This document shows positions 20,206 through 28,173 of a stretch of DNA of 36,256 bases, piece after piece (positions within the stretch are counted from its first letter, which is position 1; each line of letters begins with the position of its first letter). The stretch comes from Actinomycetes bacterium. GTDB taxonomy: Bacteria > Actinomycetota > Actinomycetes > Streptosporangiales > Streptosporangiaceae. The position numbers and the translations under genes are program-made. The DNA is taken from the NCBI GenBank assembly GCA_025964615.1, contig JAOPYM010000451.1, positions 1 through 36,256 on the forward strand, in the 5' to 3' direction. The notes below the pieces were generated by a model. The model was not told where the DNA came from and made no database searches. It was given only the letters and a program-made list of their open reading frames with translations.

Positions 20206-21278
20206 TTGGGCTGGTTCGGCGACGCGATGGTGATCTTGCCGGACTCGATGTCGGCCTTGACGGTATCGAGCTCGGCCTTCAGCGCCGCCGGGACCTTGGC
20301 GTCGAAGTCGTGGAACGGGGCCAGGCCCGTGCCGTTGTTCTGCAGCGTGCCCAGGTAGCCGCCGGTCAGCGCGGTGCCCTTCGCCGCCGTGTCCACGGCC
20401 TGCTGGACGGCGCCGGAGATGCCCTTGACGACGCTGGTCAGGAACACCGAGCAGTACTGCTGCGCGGACACGCAGCCGTCGGTGTCCACCCAGATGATGC
20501 TGACCTTGCCACCGGACGCCTGGGCCGCCGCGGCCGCGCCGAGGCCGACACCGCCGGCCACCGGGAAGATGACGTCGGCGCCCTGCTGGATGAAGTTGGT
20601 GGCGATCTGCTTGCCCTTGGCCTGATCGGTGAAGGAGTTCGCCATCGAGCCGCTCTTGGGCTTGGCCTCGTCCCAGCCGAGCACCTGGACCTTGGTGCCC
20701 TTCTGCTTGTTGTAGTAGTTCACGCCCTCCTGAAAGCCGTCCATGTAGACGGTCACGGGCGGGATCGGGAGCCCGCCGAAGGTCGCGACCTTGCCGGACT
20801 TGGACATGCCCGCCGCGAGGTAACCGCCAAGGAAGCCGCCCTGCGCGGTGTTGAACTGCATCCCGTAGATGTTGGTGCCGACCGACGGCGAGTCGACGAT
20901 CGCGAACTTCTGGCTCGGGTTGGCCGTGGCCGCCTTGGTGGTCGCGGTGCCCATCAGGCCGCCGACCGTGACGATCAGCCCGCACTTCTTGGCGACGAGG
21001 CTGTTGATGTTCGGGACGTAGTCGTTCTCGCTCGTTGACTGGATGTAGCTCACGTCCGTACCGGAATCGGTCTTGGCGGCCTGCATGCCCGCCCACGAGG
21101 TGGCGTTGAACGAACGGTCGTCGATGCCACCGGTGTCGGTGACCATGCACGCGCTGAACTTCGCCGCCGCTGCCGCTGCCTTGCTCGGGGTCGCGCTCGT
21201 CGGCTTCGAGCCACATCCGGCGGCTGCCAGAGCCAGCACGGACACCCCCGCGACAAGCCTGAGTACCTTGGCCACCAT
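20202..21278 (-). CDS. BMP family ABC transporter substrate-binding lipoprotein
   Basis: Lipobox LALAAAGCGS; VTDTGGIDDRSFNATSWAGMQAAK; AGGVGLGAAAAAQA; AGGAGG RBS. Confidence 0.94.
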   Translation of the reverse strand: MVAKVLRLVAGVSVLALAAAGCGSKPTSATPSKAAAAAAKFSACMVTDTGGIDDRSFNATSWAGMQAAKTDSGTDVSYIQSTSENDYVPNINSLVAKKCGLIVTVGGLMGTATTKAATANPSQKFAIVDSPSVGTNIYGMQFNTAQGGFLGGYLAAGMSKSGKVATFGGLPIPPVTVYMDGFQEGVNYYNKQKGTKVQVLGWDEAKPKSGSMANSFTDQAKGKQIATNFIQQGADVIFPVAGGVGLGAAAAAQASGGKVSIIWVDTDGCVSAQQYCSVFLTSVVKGISGAVQQAVDTAAKGTALTGGYLGTLQNNGTGLAPFHDFDAKVPAALKAELDTVKADIESGKITIASPNQPK

Positions 21279-21288
21279 TGCCTCCTTG

Positions 21289-21323
21289 TGAAGCCCTCCG
21301 GAAGGCCGGACGGGCAGGCTTCA
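21289..21323 (-). promoter_or_regulatory. Hairpin-forming leader of the BMP operon
   Basis: TGAAGCC/GGCTTCA arms with inner CCGG/CCGG pairing, about 10 nt upstream of the minus-strand start codon. Confidence 0.4.
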
Positions 21324-21371
21324 GCCCAGAATCTCGAGGTTACGGGTGCCTGAGAACGGCCCAACAGACTT

Positions 21372-21410
21372 GTAGGCAGACCGTTACCTGAGAGGCTACG
21401 GTCTGGCTAC
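21372..21410. promoter_or_regulatory. 13-bp inverted repeat between divergent BMP operon and cdd (operator/promoter candidate)
   Basis: GTAGGCAGACCGT-tacctgagaggct-ACGGTCTGGCTAC, 12 of 13 pairing, ends exactly at the cdd ATG. Confidence 0.6.
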
Positions 21411-21794
21411 ATGACGGAGATCGACTGGGTGCGGCTGCGGGCGGCCGCCGTCGCGGCGATGACAAGGGCGTACGCGCCGTATTCCAACTTCCCGGTGGGC
21501 GCCGCCGGGTTCACCGAAGATGGCCGGATGGTCACCGGCTGTAACGTCGAGAACGCGTCGTACGGCCTGACGCTGTGCGCTGAGTGCGGCCTGGTCTCGG
21601 CGCTGCACGGCTCGGGCGGTGGACGCCTGGTGGCGGTCGCGGTGGTCGACGGGAACGGTGACCCGCTGATGCCGTGCGGCCGCTGCCGTCAGCTGCTCTG
21701 GGAACACGGCGGTGCCGCTCTGCTCCTGGAGACGGTACGGGGCGTACGGCCCATGTCCGTGGTCCTGCCCGACGCCTTCGAACTGGATCACTGA
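21411..21794 (+). CDS. cdd: Cytidine deaminase
   Basis: AYAPYSNFPVGAAGF, GCNVENASYGLTLCAE, MPCGRCRQLLWE. Confidence 0.97.
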   Translation: MTEIDWVRLRAAAVAAMTRAYAPYSNFPVGAAGFTEDGRMVTGCNVENASYGLTLCAECGLVSALHGSGGGRLVAVAVVDGNGDPLMPCGRCRQLLWEHGGAALLLETVRGVRPMSVVLPDAFELDH

Positions 21795-23065
21795 TGGACG
21801 CGATCGACGTCATCGTCACCAAGAGGGACGGCGGTGAGCTGTCCGGGGAGCAGATCGCCTGGGTGGTCGACGCGTACACCCACGGCAATGTGGCCGAGGA
21901 GCAGATGTCGGCGCTGGCCATGGCCATCCTGCTCAACGGGATGAACCGGCGCGAGATCTCCGCCTGGACCGAGGCGATGATCGAGTCGGGATCCCGGATG
22001 GACTGGTCGGCCCTGGACCGCATGACCACCGACAAGCACTCCACCGGAGGTGTCGGCGACAAGATCACGCTGCCGCTCGCGCCGCTCGTCGCCGCGTGCG
22101 GGGCGGCCGTGCCGCAGCTGTCCGGACGCGGGCTCGGCCACACCGGCGGCACCCTCGACAAGCTGGAGTCCATCCCGGGCTGGCGGGCCTCGCTGTCGGC
22201 CGCCGAGATGCTGGACGTGCTGCGCGCCACGGGCGCGGTGGTCTGCGCGGCGGGCGCCGGCCTGGCCCCCGCGGACCGCAAGCTGTACGCGCTGCGCGAC
22301 GTCACAGGCACGGTCGAGTCGATCCCGCTGATCGCTTCGTCGATCATGTCCAAGAAGATCGCCGAGGGGACGTCGGCCCTGGTCCTGGATGTCAAGACGG
22401 GTTCCGGGGCCTTCATGAAGACCGTGGAGCGGGCCCGTGAGCTGGCCGCGACCATGGTCGACATCGGCAGGGACCACGGAGTACGGACCGTCGCGCTGCT
22501 GACCGCCATGGACCGGCCGCTCGGCCGCGCGGTCGGCAACGCCGTCGAGGTCACCGAGTCCGTCGAGGTCCTCGCCGGGGGCGGCCCTGCGGACGTCGTC
22601 GAGCTGACCGTGGCGCTGGCCCGTGAGATGCTCGCCGCCGCAGACCTGCCGGGGACGAAGGACCCGGCCGACGCGCTGCGGGACGGCAGCGCCATGGACG
22701 TCTGGCGGAAGATGATCTCAGCCCAGGGCGGAGATCCCTCCGCCGCGCTGCCGGTGGCGCGCGAGTCGCATGTGCTGACGGCCCCCGCGACCGGCGTCCT
22801 GTCCACACTGGACGCCTACGGGGTCGGGCTCGCCGCCTGGCGCCTGGGCGCGGGACGGGCCCGCAAGGAGGACCCGGTCTCCTTCGGCGCCGGCATCATC
22901 TGCCACGCCAAGCCCGGCGACCACGTCACAGCGGGCACCCCCCTCCTGACCCTGTACGCAGACGACCCGGCCCGCTTCGACCGCGCCCTCGAAGCCCTCA
23001 CCCCCGCCATCAAGATCGGCGGCGCCCCCGATCTCCTCCCGCTCATCATCGACCGCCTCCGTTGA
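21794..23065 (+). CDS. deoA: Thymidine phosphorylase
   Basis: MDAIDVIVTKRDGGELS, TDKHSTGGVGDKI, GRGLGHTGGTLDKLESIPG; TGATG overlap with cdd. Confidence 0.97.
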   Translation: MDAIDVIVTKRDGGELSGEQIAWVVDAYTHGNVAEEQMSALAMAILLNGMNRREISAWTEAMIESGSRMDWSALDRMTTDKHSTGGVGDKITLPLAPLVAACGAAVPQLSGRGLGHTGGTLDKLESIPGWRASLSAAEMLDVLRATGAVVCAAGAGLAPADRKLYALRDVTGTVESIPLIASSIMSKKIAEGTSALVLDVKTGSGAFMKTVERARELAATMVDIGRDHGVRTVALLTAMDRPLGRAVGNAVEVTESVEVLAGGGPADVVELTVALAREMLAAADLPGTKDPADALRDGSAMDVWRKMISAQGGDPSAALPVARESHVLTAPATGVLSTLDAYGVGLAAWRLGAGRARKEDPVSFGAGIICHAKPGDHVTAGTPLLTLYADDPARFDRALEALTPAIKIGGAPDLLPLIIDRLR

Positions 23066-23123
23066 CCCGTGGCGTTTCCCGCCCTCTTTCTTCAAACGGT
23101 GCGGGAAACGCCACGGGTCAACG
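23060..23123. repeat. Dispersed palindromic element, copy 2 (contains the deoA stop codon)
   Basis: CGTTGACCCGTGGCGTTTCCCGCCC-...-GTGCGGGAAACGCCACGGGTCAACG; compensatory T-A to C-G change versus other copies. Confidence 0.97.
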
Positions 23124-23141
23124 AACCGGTAGCGTGTGGAG

Positions 23142-24212
23142 ATGAGCGTCAAGCCGAGCCTTGAGGACATCCGCAAGGCCCCCAAGGTGCTGCTGCACGA
23201 CCACCTCGACGGGGGCCTGCGGCCGGAGACGATCGTGGACCTCGCCCGCTCGGGCGGCTATGACGGGCTGCCGGTGACCGATCCTTCGGAGCTGGCAACC
23301 TGGTTCGCCGAGGCGGCGGACTCCGGGTCGCTCGAACGGTACCTGGAGACCTTCGCGCACACCGTCGCCGTCATGCAGACCGCCGAGGCGCTGCGCCGGG
23401 TCGCCTACGAGTGCGCCACGGACCTGGCCGCCGACGGGGTCGTCTACGCCGAGGTGCGGTACGCCCCGGAACTGCACACCAGTACCGGGCTGAGCCTGGA
23501 CGAGGTCGTGGAGGCGGTGCTCGCCGGGTTCGCTGACGGTGGCCGTGAGCACGGCATCCGGGTCGGCACGCTGGTCACCGCGATCCGGCACCAGGCGCGC
23601 AGCATGGAGATCGCCGAACTGGCTGTCCGCTACCGCAACGACGGGGTGGTCGGGTTCGACATCGCCGGCGCCGAGGCGGGTTACCCGCCCACCAGGCACC
23701 TGGACGCCTTCGAGTACCTGCAGCGCAACAACGCCCACTTCACCATCCATGCCGGTGAGGCCTTCGGGACCCCGTCCATCTGGCAGGCCATCCAGTGGTG
23801 CGGCGCGGACCGGCTCGGTCACGGCGTACGGATCGTGGACGACATCGACGGCGACACCCTCGGTCTGCTGGCCGCCTACGTGCGCGACAAGCGGATCCCG
23901 CTGGAGATGTGCCCGTCGTCCAACATCCAGACCGGTGCCGCGAAGTCGATCGCCTCGCACCCGATCGGGCTGCTCAAACGCCTTGGCTTCCGGGTGACGG
24001 TGAACACCGACAACCGGCTGATGAGCCGGACTTCGCTGTCGGAGGAGTTCCACAAGCTGGTGGAGGTGTTCGAGTACGATTGGGACGATCTTCGCTGGTT
24101 CACCATCAATGCCATGAAATCGGCCTTCATCGGCTTCGACGAGCGCCTGGAACTCATCAACGGCGTGATCAAGCCGGGCTTCGAGCAACTGAAATGGCGC
24201 CACCGGCCATGA
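23142..24212 (+). CDS. add: Adenosine deaminase
   Basis: [45 protein letters not shown]; alternative GTG at 23136. Confidence 0.96.
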   Translation: MSVKPSLEDIRKAPKVLLHDHLDGGLRPETIVDLARSGGYDGLPVTDPSELATWFAEAADSGSLERYLETFAHTVAVMQTAEALRRVAYECATDLAADGVVYAEVRYAPELHTSTGLSLDEVVEAVLAGFADGGREHGIRVGTLVTAIRHQARSMEIAELAVRYRNDGVVGFDIAGAEAGYPPTRHLDAFEYLQRNNAHFTIHAGEAFGTPSIWQAIQWCGADRLGHGVRIVDDIDGDTLGLLAAYVRDKRIPLEMCPSSNIQTGAAKSIASHPIGLLKRLGFRVTVNTDNRLMSRTSLSEEFHKLVEVFEYDWDDLRWFTINAMKSAFIGFDERLELINGVIKPGFEQLKWRHRP

Positions 24213-24796
24213 GATTCCGTTCCACCGCCGCCTACGTCTGCGGCTGGGCCTTCATGGTCTTCGCGGCCCTGAACCTCCTCGACCTTGCCCTGCACGGCCG
24301 GGATGTCGCGTCGGTGGTGGCCACCGCGGCCCTGCTGTTCGGCTGCGGCCTGGCGTACGTGATCGGGTTGCGGCCCCGCATCCTCGGCTCGGACGACGGG
24401 GTGCTGCTGGTCAACCCCCTGCGGGATGTACGGCTGCCGTGGTCGTCCGTCGAGAAGATCGAGTCCACCGATGCCCTGACCGTCGCGTACACGGCCGCCG
24501 ACGGTACCCGGCGGACGGCCCGCTCGTGGGTGTTCCAGTCCTCACCCCGGGCTCGGGCGCGTGCCGATCTGCGTACCGCGCGGGCCGGTTCGTCCTCGCT
24601 CGCTCGCGGCCGCACGCCCGCCGGGTTCGCCGCCGAGCAGCTCACCGCTGCCCGGCAGGCGTCCGCATCGGCCGGTACGGGCGCCTCCCAAGCCGGTGAT
24701 CGGGTCTCGGTGACGTGGTCGATCCCCGCCGTGGCGGCGCTCGCCGCGCCGGGACTGCTCCTGCTGGGCTCGATCCTCTTCGCGACCGTGCGCTGA
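24209..24796 (+). CDS. PH-domain-like membrane protein
   Basis: Two N-terminal TM segments, then [36 protein letters not shown] typical of bacterial PH domains, C-terminal TM; ATGA overlap with add. Confidence 0.75.
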   Translation: MRFRSTAAYVCGWAFMVFAALNLLDLALHGRDVASVVATAALLFGCGLAYVIGLRPRILGSDDGVLLVNPLRDVRLPWSSVEKIESTDALTVAYTAADGTRRTARSWVFQSSPRARARADLRTARAGSSSLARGRTPAGFAAEQLTAARQASASAGTGASQAGDRVSVTWSIPAVAALAAPGLLLLGSILFATVR

Positions 24797-24823
24797 ACCT
24801 CTGGCGCACCGCCCCGGTAGTGG

Positions 24824-26764
24824 TCAGGCGAGAGCGAGCAGCTCGGCGAGGGCGGATTTGAGCGCGGCGAGATCCGAGGCCGCCTGGGCGCGGGTCTCGG
24901 CGACCTCGCCCTGGACCGGGATCATGGTCTCCAGATAGCACTTCAGCTTGGGCTCGGTCCCCGAGGGCCTGATCACCACCCTCGTGTCGGAAGAGGCCAA
25001 TCCCCCGGACTGGGAGTCACCGCCATTGGTGAGGGCCGCACCGTCACCGGAGAGATCGGCAGGTCGCCGGGGCGCGAGGCGAAGGCGCAGGCCCTCGGTG
25101 GGGGGTAGGCCGCCGGGCCCGTCGGCCAGGTCCTCGAACAGGACGACCCGCCGCCCGCCGAGCTCCGCGGGTGGATCGGCGCGCAGCCGGGTCATCGCGT
25201 CGGTGATCAGCGTGGGATCGTCTACCCGTACCGACAGCTGGGCCGTCGCATGCAGGCCGTACCGGCGGGCCTGGTCGTCGAGCAGGTCCAGAAGGGTCAG
25301 GCCTTCCTGCGCCGCCTCGGTCGCGAGCGCCGTGATCGCCAATGCCGCGCCGATCCCGTCCTTGTCCCTGACCGGCACGTGCGGGTTGTCCGGTGCTTCG
25401 GGCACGACCGGTTCGTCGCCCGCGATGCAGTATCCGAGCGCCTCCTCGTACCCGAACACGAACCGCCCGGTGCCCGCCTTCATGATCCACTTGAACCCGG
25501 TGAGCGACTCGGCGAACCGCACCCCATGTGCACGAGCGATCTTGCTCAACAGCGACGAGGACACGATCGTCGTCACCACCAGCCGGTCGTCCCCCCGCGT
25601 CCTCCGCAGCACATGCTCGGCCAGCAGCCCCCCCACCTCATCCCCCGTCAACACCCGCCACTTTTCGTTGAGTCGTGGCGTTTCCCGCACCTGGACCCCC
25701 CCTGAGTGCGGGAAACGCCACGAGTCAACGAGCGGGACGGCGACGGCGAGGCGGTCGGCGTCGGGGTCGTTGGCGATCGCGAGGTCCGCATCGCCGGCCT
25801 CGGCGAGCGCCAGGACCAGGTCCATCGCCCCAGGTTCCTCCGGATTCGGAAAGGCCACGGTCGGGAAGTCGGGATCAGGCCGTACCTGCTCCGCCACCAT
25901 CATCGGAGCCCCGAACCCCGCCGCATCGAACGCCCGCCCCAGCACCCCCGCCCCAACGCCGTGCAACGCCGTATACGCAACCCGCACTCCGTTGACTCGT
26001 GGCGTTTGCCGCCCCTGGACCCCCGCTGGGTGGGGGAAACGCCACGAGTCAACGGTTATGGCGTGGAGGTACGCGTCGGTGATCTGTTGGTCCAGGGGGA
26101 TCCAGGTGTCTGACAGGGGGAGGTGGTCGACTCTGCCGACGGCGTCGATGGCGGCGGAGATCTCGGCGTCGAGCGGCGGGACGATCTGGGCGCCGTCGTG
26201 CCAGTAGATCTTGTAGCCGTTGTCCTGGGGTGGGTTGTGGCTGGCGGTCACCATGACCCCGGCGGACGCGCTCAGGTACCGTACGGCGAAGGCCAGGACC
26301 GGCGTGGGGAGCGGGCCCGGCAGCAGCCATGCGGTCAGCCCGGCTCCGGTGAGTACGGCGGCCGTGTCCAGTGCGAACCGCTCCGACCCGTGCCGGGCGT
26401 CATACCCGATCACCACCCCTCGCGGCCGCTCCGGGCGGTCAGGTGAAGGGCGGTCAGGTGAAGGGCGGTCAGGCGAACGGCGGTCAGGTGAAGGGCGGTC
26501 AGGTGAGGGGTGCTCAGCGAGGAGGCGGGCGGCGAGGCCGGCGGCGGCGCGCATGACGGTGACCCGGTTCATCCGGTTGGGGCCCGCCCCGAGGGCACCT
26601 CGGAGGCCTGCGGTGCCGAATTCCAGCTTCGTGGCGAACCGCTCCGCCAGCGCAGCCTCCGCTGCGGAGGTTGCGGAGGCGAGGAGGGCGCGGAGTTCGG
26701 CGCGGGTGACGGGGTCGGGGTCCTGGGCCAGCCACGCCTCCGCCTGGTCTCGGTAGGTGTTCAC
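24824..26764 (-). CDS. Phospho-sugar mutase (PGM2/PmmB type; phosphoglucomutase, phosphomannomutase or phosphopentomutase) carrying two in-frame palindromic-element inserts and a (PSPDR)n tract
   Basis: FGTAGLRGALGAGPNRMN, VTASHNPPQDNGYKIYWHDGAQI, YTALHGVGAGVLG, NDPDADRLAVAVP, WRVLTGDEVGGLL, FGYEEALGYC, RPSGTEPKLKCYLE. Confidence 0.95.
   Translation of the reverse strand: MNTYRDQAEAWLAQDPDPVTRAELRALLASATSAAEAALAERFATKLEFGTAGLRGALGAGPNRMNRVTVMRAAAGLAARLLAEHPSPDRPSPDRRSPDRPSPDRPSPDRPERPRGVVIGYDARHGSERFALDTAAVLTGAGLTAWLLPGPLPTPVLAFAVRYLSASAGVMVTASHNPPQDNGYKIYWHDGAQIVPPLDAEISAAIDAVGRVDHLPLSDTWIPLDQQITDAYLHAITVDSWRFPHPAGVQGRQTPRVNGVRVAYTALHGVGAGVLGRAFDAAGFGAPMMVAEQVRPDPDFPTVAFPNPEEPGAMDLVLALAEAGDADLAIANDPDADRLAVAVPLVDSWRFPHSGGVQVRETPRLNEKWRVLTGDEVGGLLAEHVLRRTRGDDRLVVTTIVSSSLLSKIARAHGVRFAESLTGFKWIMKAGTGRFVFGYEEALGYCIAGDEPVVPEAPDNPHVPVRDKDGIGAALAITALATEAAQEGLTLLDLLDDQARRYGLHATAQLSVRVDDPTLITDAMTRLRADPPAELGGRRVVLFEDLADGPGGLPPTEGLRLRLAPRRPADLSGDGAALTNGGDSQSGGLASSDTRVVIRPSGTEPKLKCYLETMIPVQGEVAETRAQAASDLAALKSALAELLALA
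25666..25730. repeat. Dispersed palindromic element, copy 3 (in frame inside the mutase gene)
   Basis: CGTTGAGTCGTGGCGTTTCCCGCAC-CTGGACCCCCCCTGA-GTGCGGGAAACGCCACGAGTCAACG; encodes VDSWRFPHSGGVQVRETPRLNE on the minus strand. Confidence 0.98.
25989..26055. repeat. Dispersed palindromic element, copy 4 (in frame inside the mutase gene)
   Basis: CCGTTGACTCGTGGCGTTTGCCGCCCCTGGACCCCCGCTGGGTGGGGGAAACGCCACGAGTCAACGG; encodes VDSWRFPHPAGVQGRQTPRVNG on the minus strand. Confidence 0.98.
26436..26510. repeat. Five tandem 15-bp repeats (cggtcaggtgaaggg) encoding (PSPDR)n in the mutase
   Basis: Direct reading; units at 26436, 26451, 26466, 26481, 26496. Confidence 0.95.
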
Positions 26765-26770
26765 CGGGTC

Positions 26771-27643
26771 TTAGAGCTTGGACACGACGGTGGCCAGGAG
26801 GGCGCCCATCCGGGCGGCGGCGGCCTTACCGGCCGCGAGGACCTCCTCGTGGTCGAGGAGCTTGCCGGACAGACCGGCCGCGATGTTGGTGACCAGGGAG
26901 ATGCCGAGCACCTCGGCACCGGGAACCGCCGCGGTGGCGGAGTTCGTACCGGCAGTGAAGCCGGGGAAGGCGCCCGCGGCCGAGCCGGGCAGGGCGGGGA
27001 GGCCCTGGCGGGCGGCGATGGTCTCCAGGACGGTGGACATGCCGATCAGGTCGGCGCCCATGGTGCGCAGCATCCGGATCTCGGCGGGGGTCTCGTAGGT
27101 AGGCCCGCGGAAGGCCGCGTAGACGCCCGAGGCGAGGGTGGGATCCACCGTGAGGGCGAGAGCACGCAGCCGCTCGGAGTAGGCCTCGGTCAGGTCGAGG
27201 AACGTGGGGCCGGTCAGCGGGTTGGCGCCCGTCAGGTTGAGATGATCGCTGATGAGCACCGGGTCGCCGACCTGCTGGGTCTCCGGCCTGAGCCCGCCCG
27301 CGGCGTTGGTCAGGATGACCGTTCGCACCCCGGCGGCCAGTGCCGTACGGACGCCGTGCACGACCGGGTCCACGCCGCGGCCTTCGTACAGATGCGTACG
27401 TCCCAGGAGCACCAGGGCGTTCCTGCCGCCCACCGAGACCGCGCGCAGCACCCCCGCATGGCCCTCGACCGCCGGTGCCGCGAAGCCTGGCAGCGCGGTG
27501 ACCGGGAGTTCGAAGGCCGGGGTTCCCAGCGCATCGGCGGCCGGCACCCAGCCGGACCCCATGACCAGGGCGACGTCGAAGGAGGGGAAGGTACGCGAGC
27601 ACAGCTCGGAGGCAGCGGATCGGGCCAGCTCAAAAGGGTCCAC
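26771..27643 (-). CDS. punA: Purine nucleoside phosphorylase
   Basis: [80 protein letters not shown] start. Confidence 0.95.
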   Translation of the reverse strand: MDPFELARSAASELCSRTFPSFDVALVMGSGWVPAADALGTPAFELPVTALPGFAAPAVEGHAGVLRAVSVGGRNALVLLGRTHLYEGRGVDPVVHGVRTALAAGVRTVILTNAAGGLRPETQQVGDPVLISDHLNLTGANPLTGPTFLDLTEAYSERLRALALTVDPTLASGVYAAFRGPTYETPAEIRMLRTMGADLIGMSTVLETIAARQGLPALPGSAAGAFPGFTAGTNSATAAVPGAEVLGISLVTNIAAGLSGKLLDHEEVLAAGKAAAARMGALLATVVSKL

Positions 27644-27664
27644 CGGCCTACCGTACCCGCCGGG

Positions 27665-28117
27665 CTACTCGCCCAGGGACTTGCACCTTCGGGTGCGGAG
27701 CTCCTTGACGTAGTCGTCGGGCGCGCCGGCCCGTTCGGCGGCGTCGGCGAGGATCCCCACATATCGGGCGGACGGCAGCCCGCCCTCATAGGCGTCCAGG
27801 GCGTACATCCAGCACAGGACGTCCCCGTCCAGGGTCTCGACGCGGACCCGGATCTTCGCGTAGACGCCGAGGTCCGTGCCCTCCCAGCGGTCCAGCGACT
27901 CCTCGTCCTGCGGGGTCACGTCGTACAACGCGACGAACACATGCTCGCCGGCGTCCTCGACCACGGTCGCCAGGGCGCCGTCCCAGCCGATGTCGGAACC
28001 CCCGAAGGTCAACCGCCAGCCCTGAAGCCAGCCGGTTCCGCGCAGGGGTGAGTGCGGGGCCCGCTGAGCCATCTGCTCGGGGTCCATGTTGGAGGCGTAC
28101 GCCGCGTACCAGGCCAC
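27665..28117 (-). CDS. Gamma-glutamylcyclotransferase-like protein
   Basis: WYAAYASNMDPEQMAQRAP (YxSN motif), WDGALATVVEDAGEHVFVALYDVT. Confidence 0.8.
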   Translation of the reverse strand: MAWYAAYASNMDPEQMAQRAPHSPLRGTGWLQGWRLTFGGSDIGWDGALATVVEDAGEHVFVALYDVTPQDEESLDRWEGTDLGVYAKIRVRVETLDGDVLCWMYALDAYEGGLPSARYVGILADAAERAGAPDDYVKELRTRRCKSLGE

Positions 28118-28173
28118 GAGTGGAGCCTACCGAACAGGTCAGGTCACTCTTGCCGGTAGGAAAGAATGGGCAG

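Noticed and set aside
25666-26055. Possibility that the two palindromes are a CRISPR-like array or a recombination site pair
   Set aside because: Only two copies here, separated by conserved coding sequence; no regular spacers or cas genes, and identical elements occur far away.
26510-28051. 513-aa plus-strand ORF
   Set aside because: Antisense to the mutase, punA and GGCT-like genes, no family signature.
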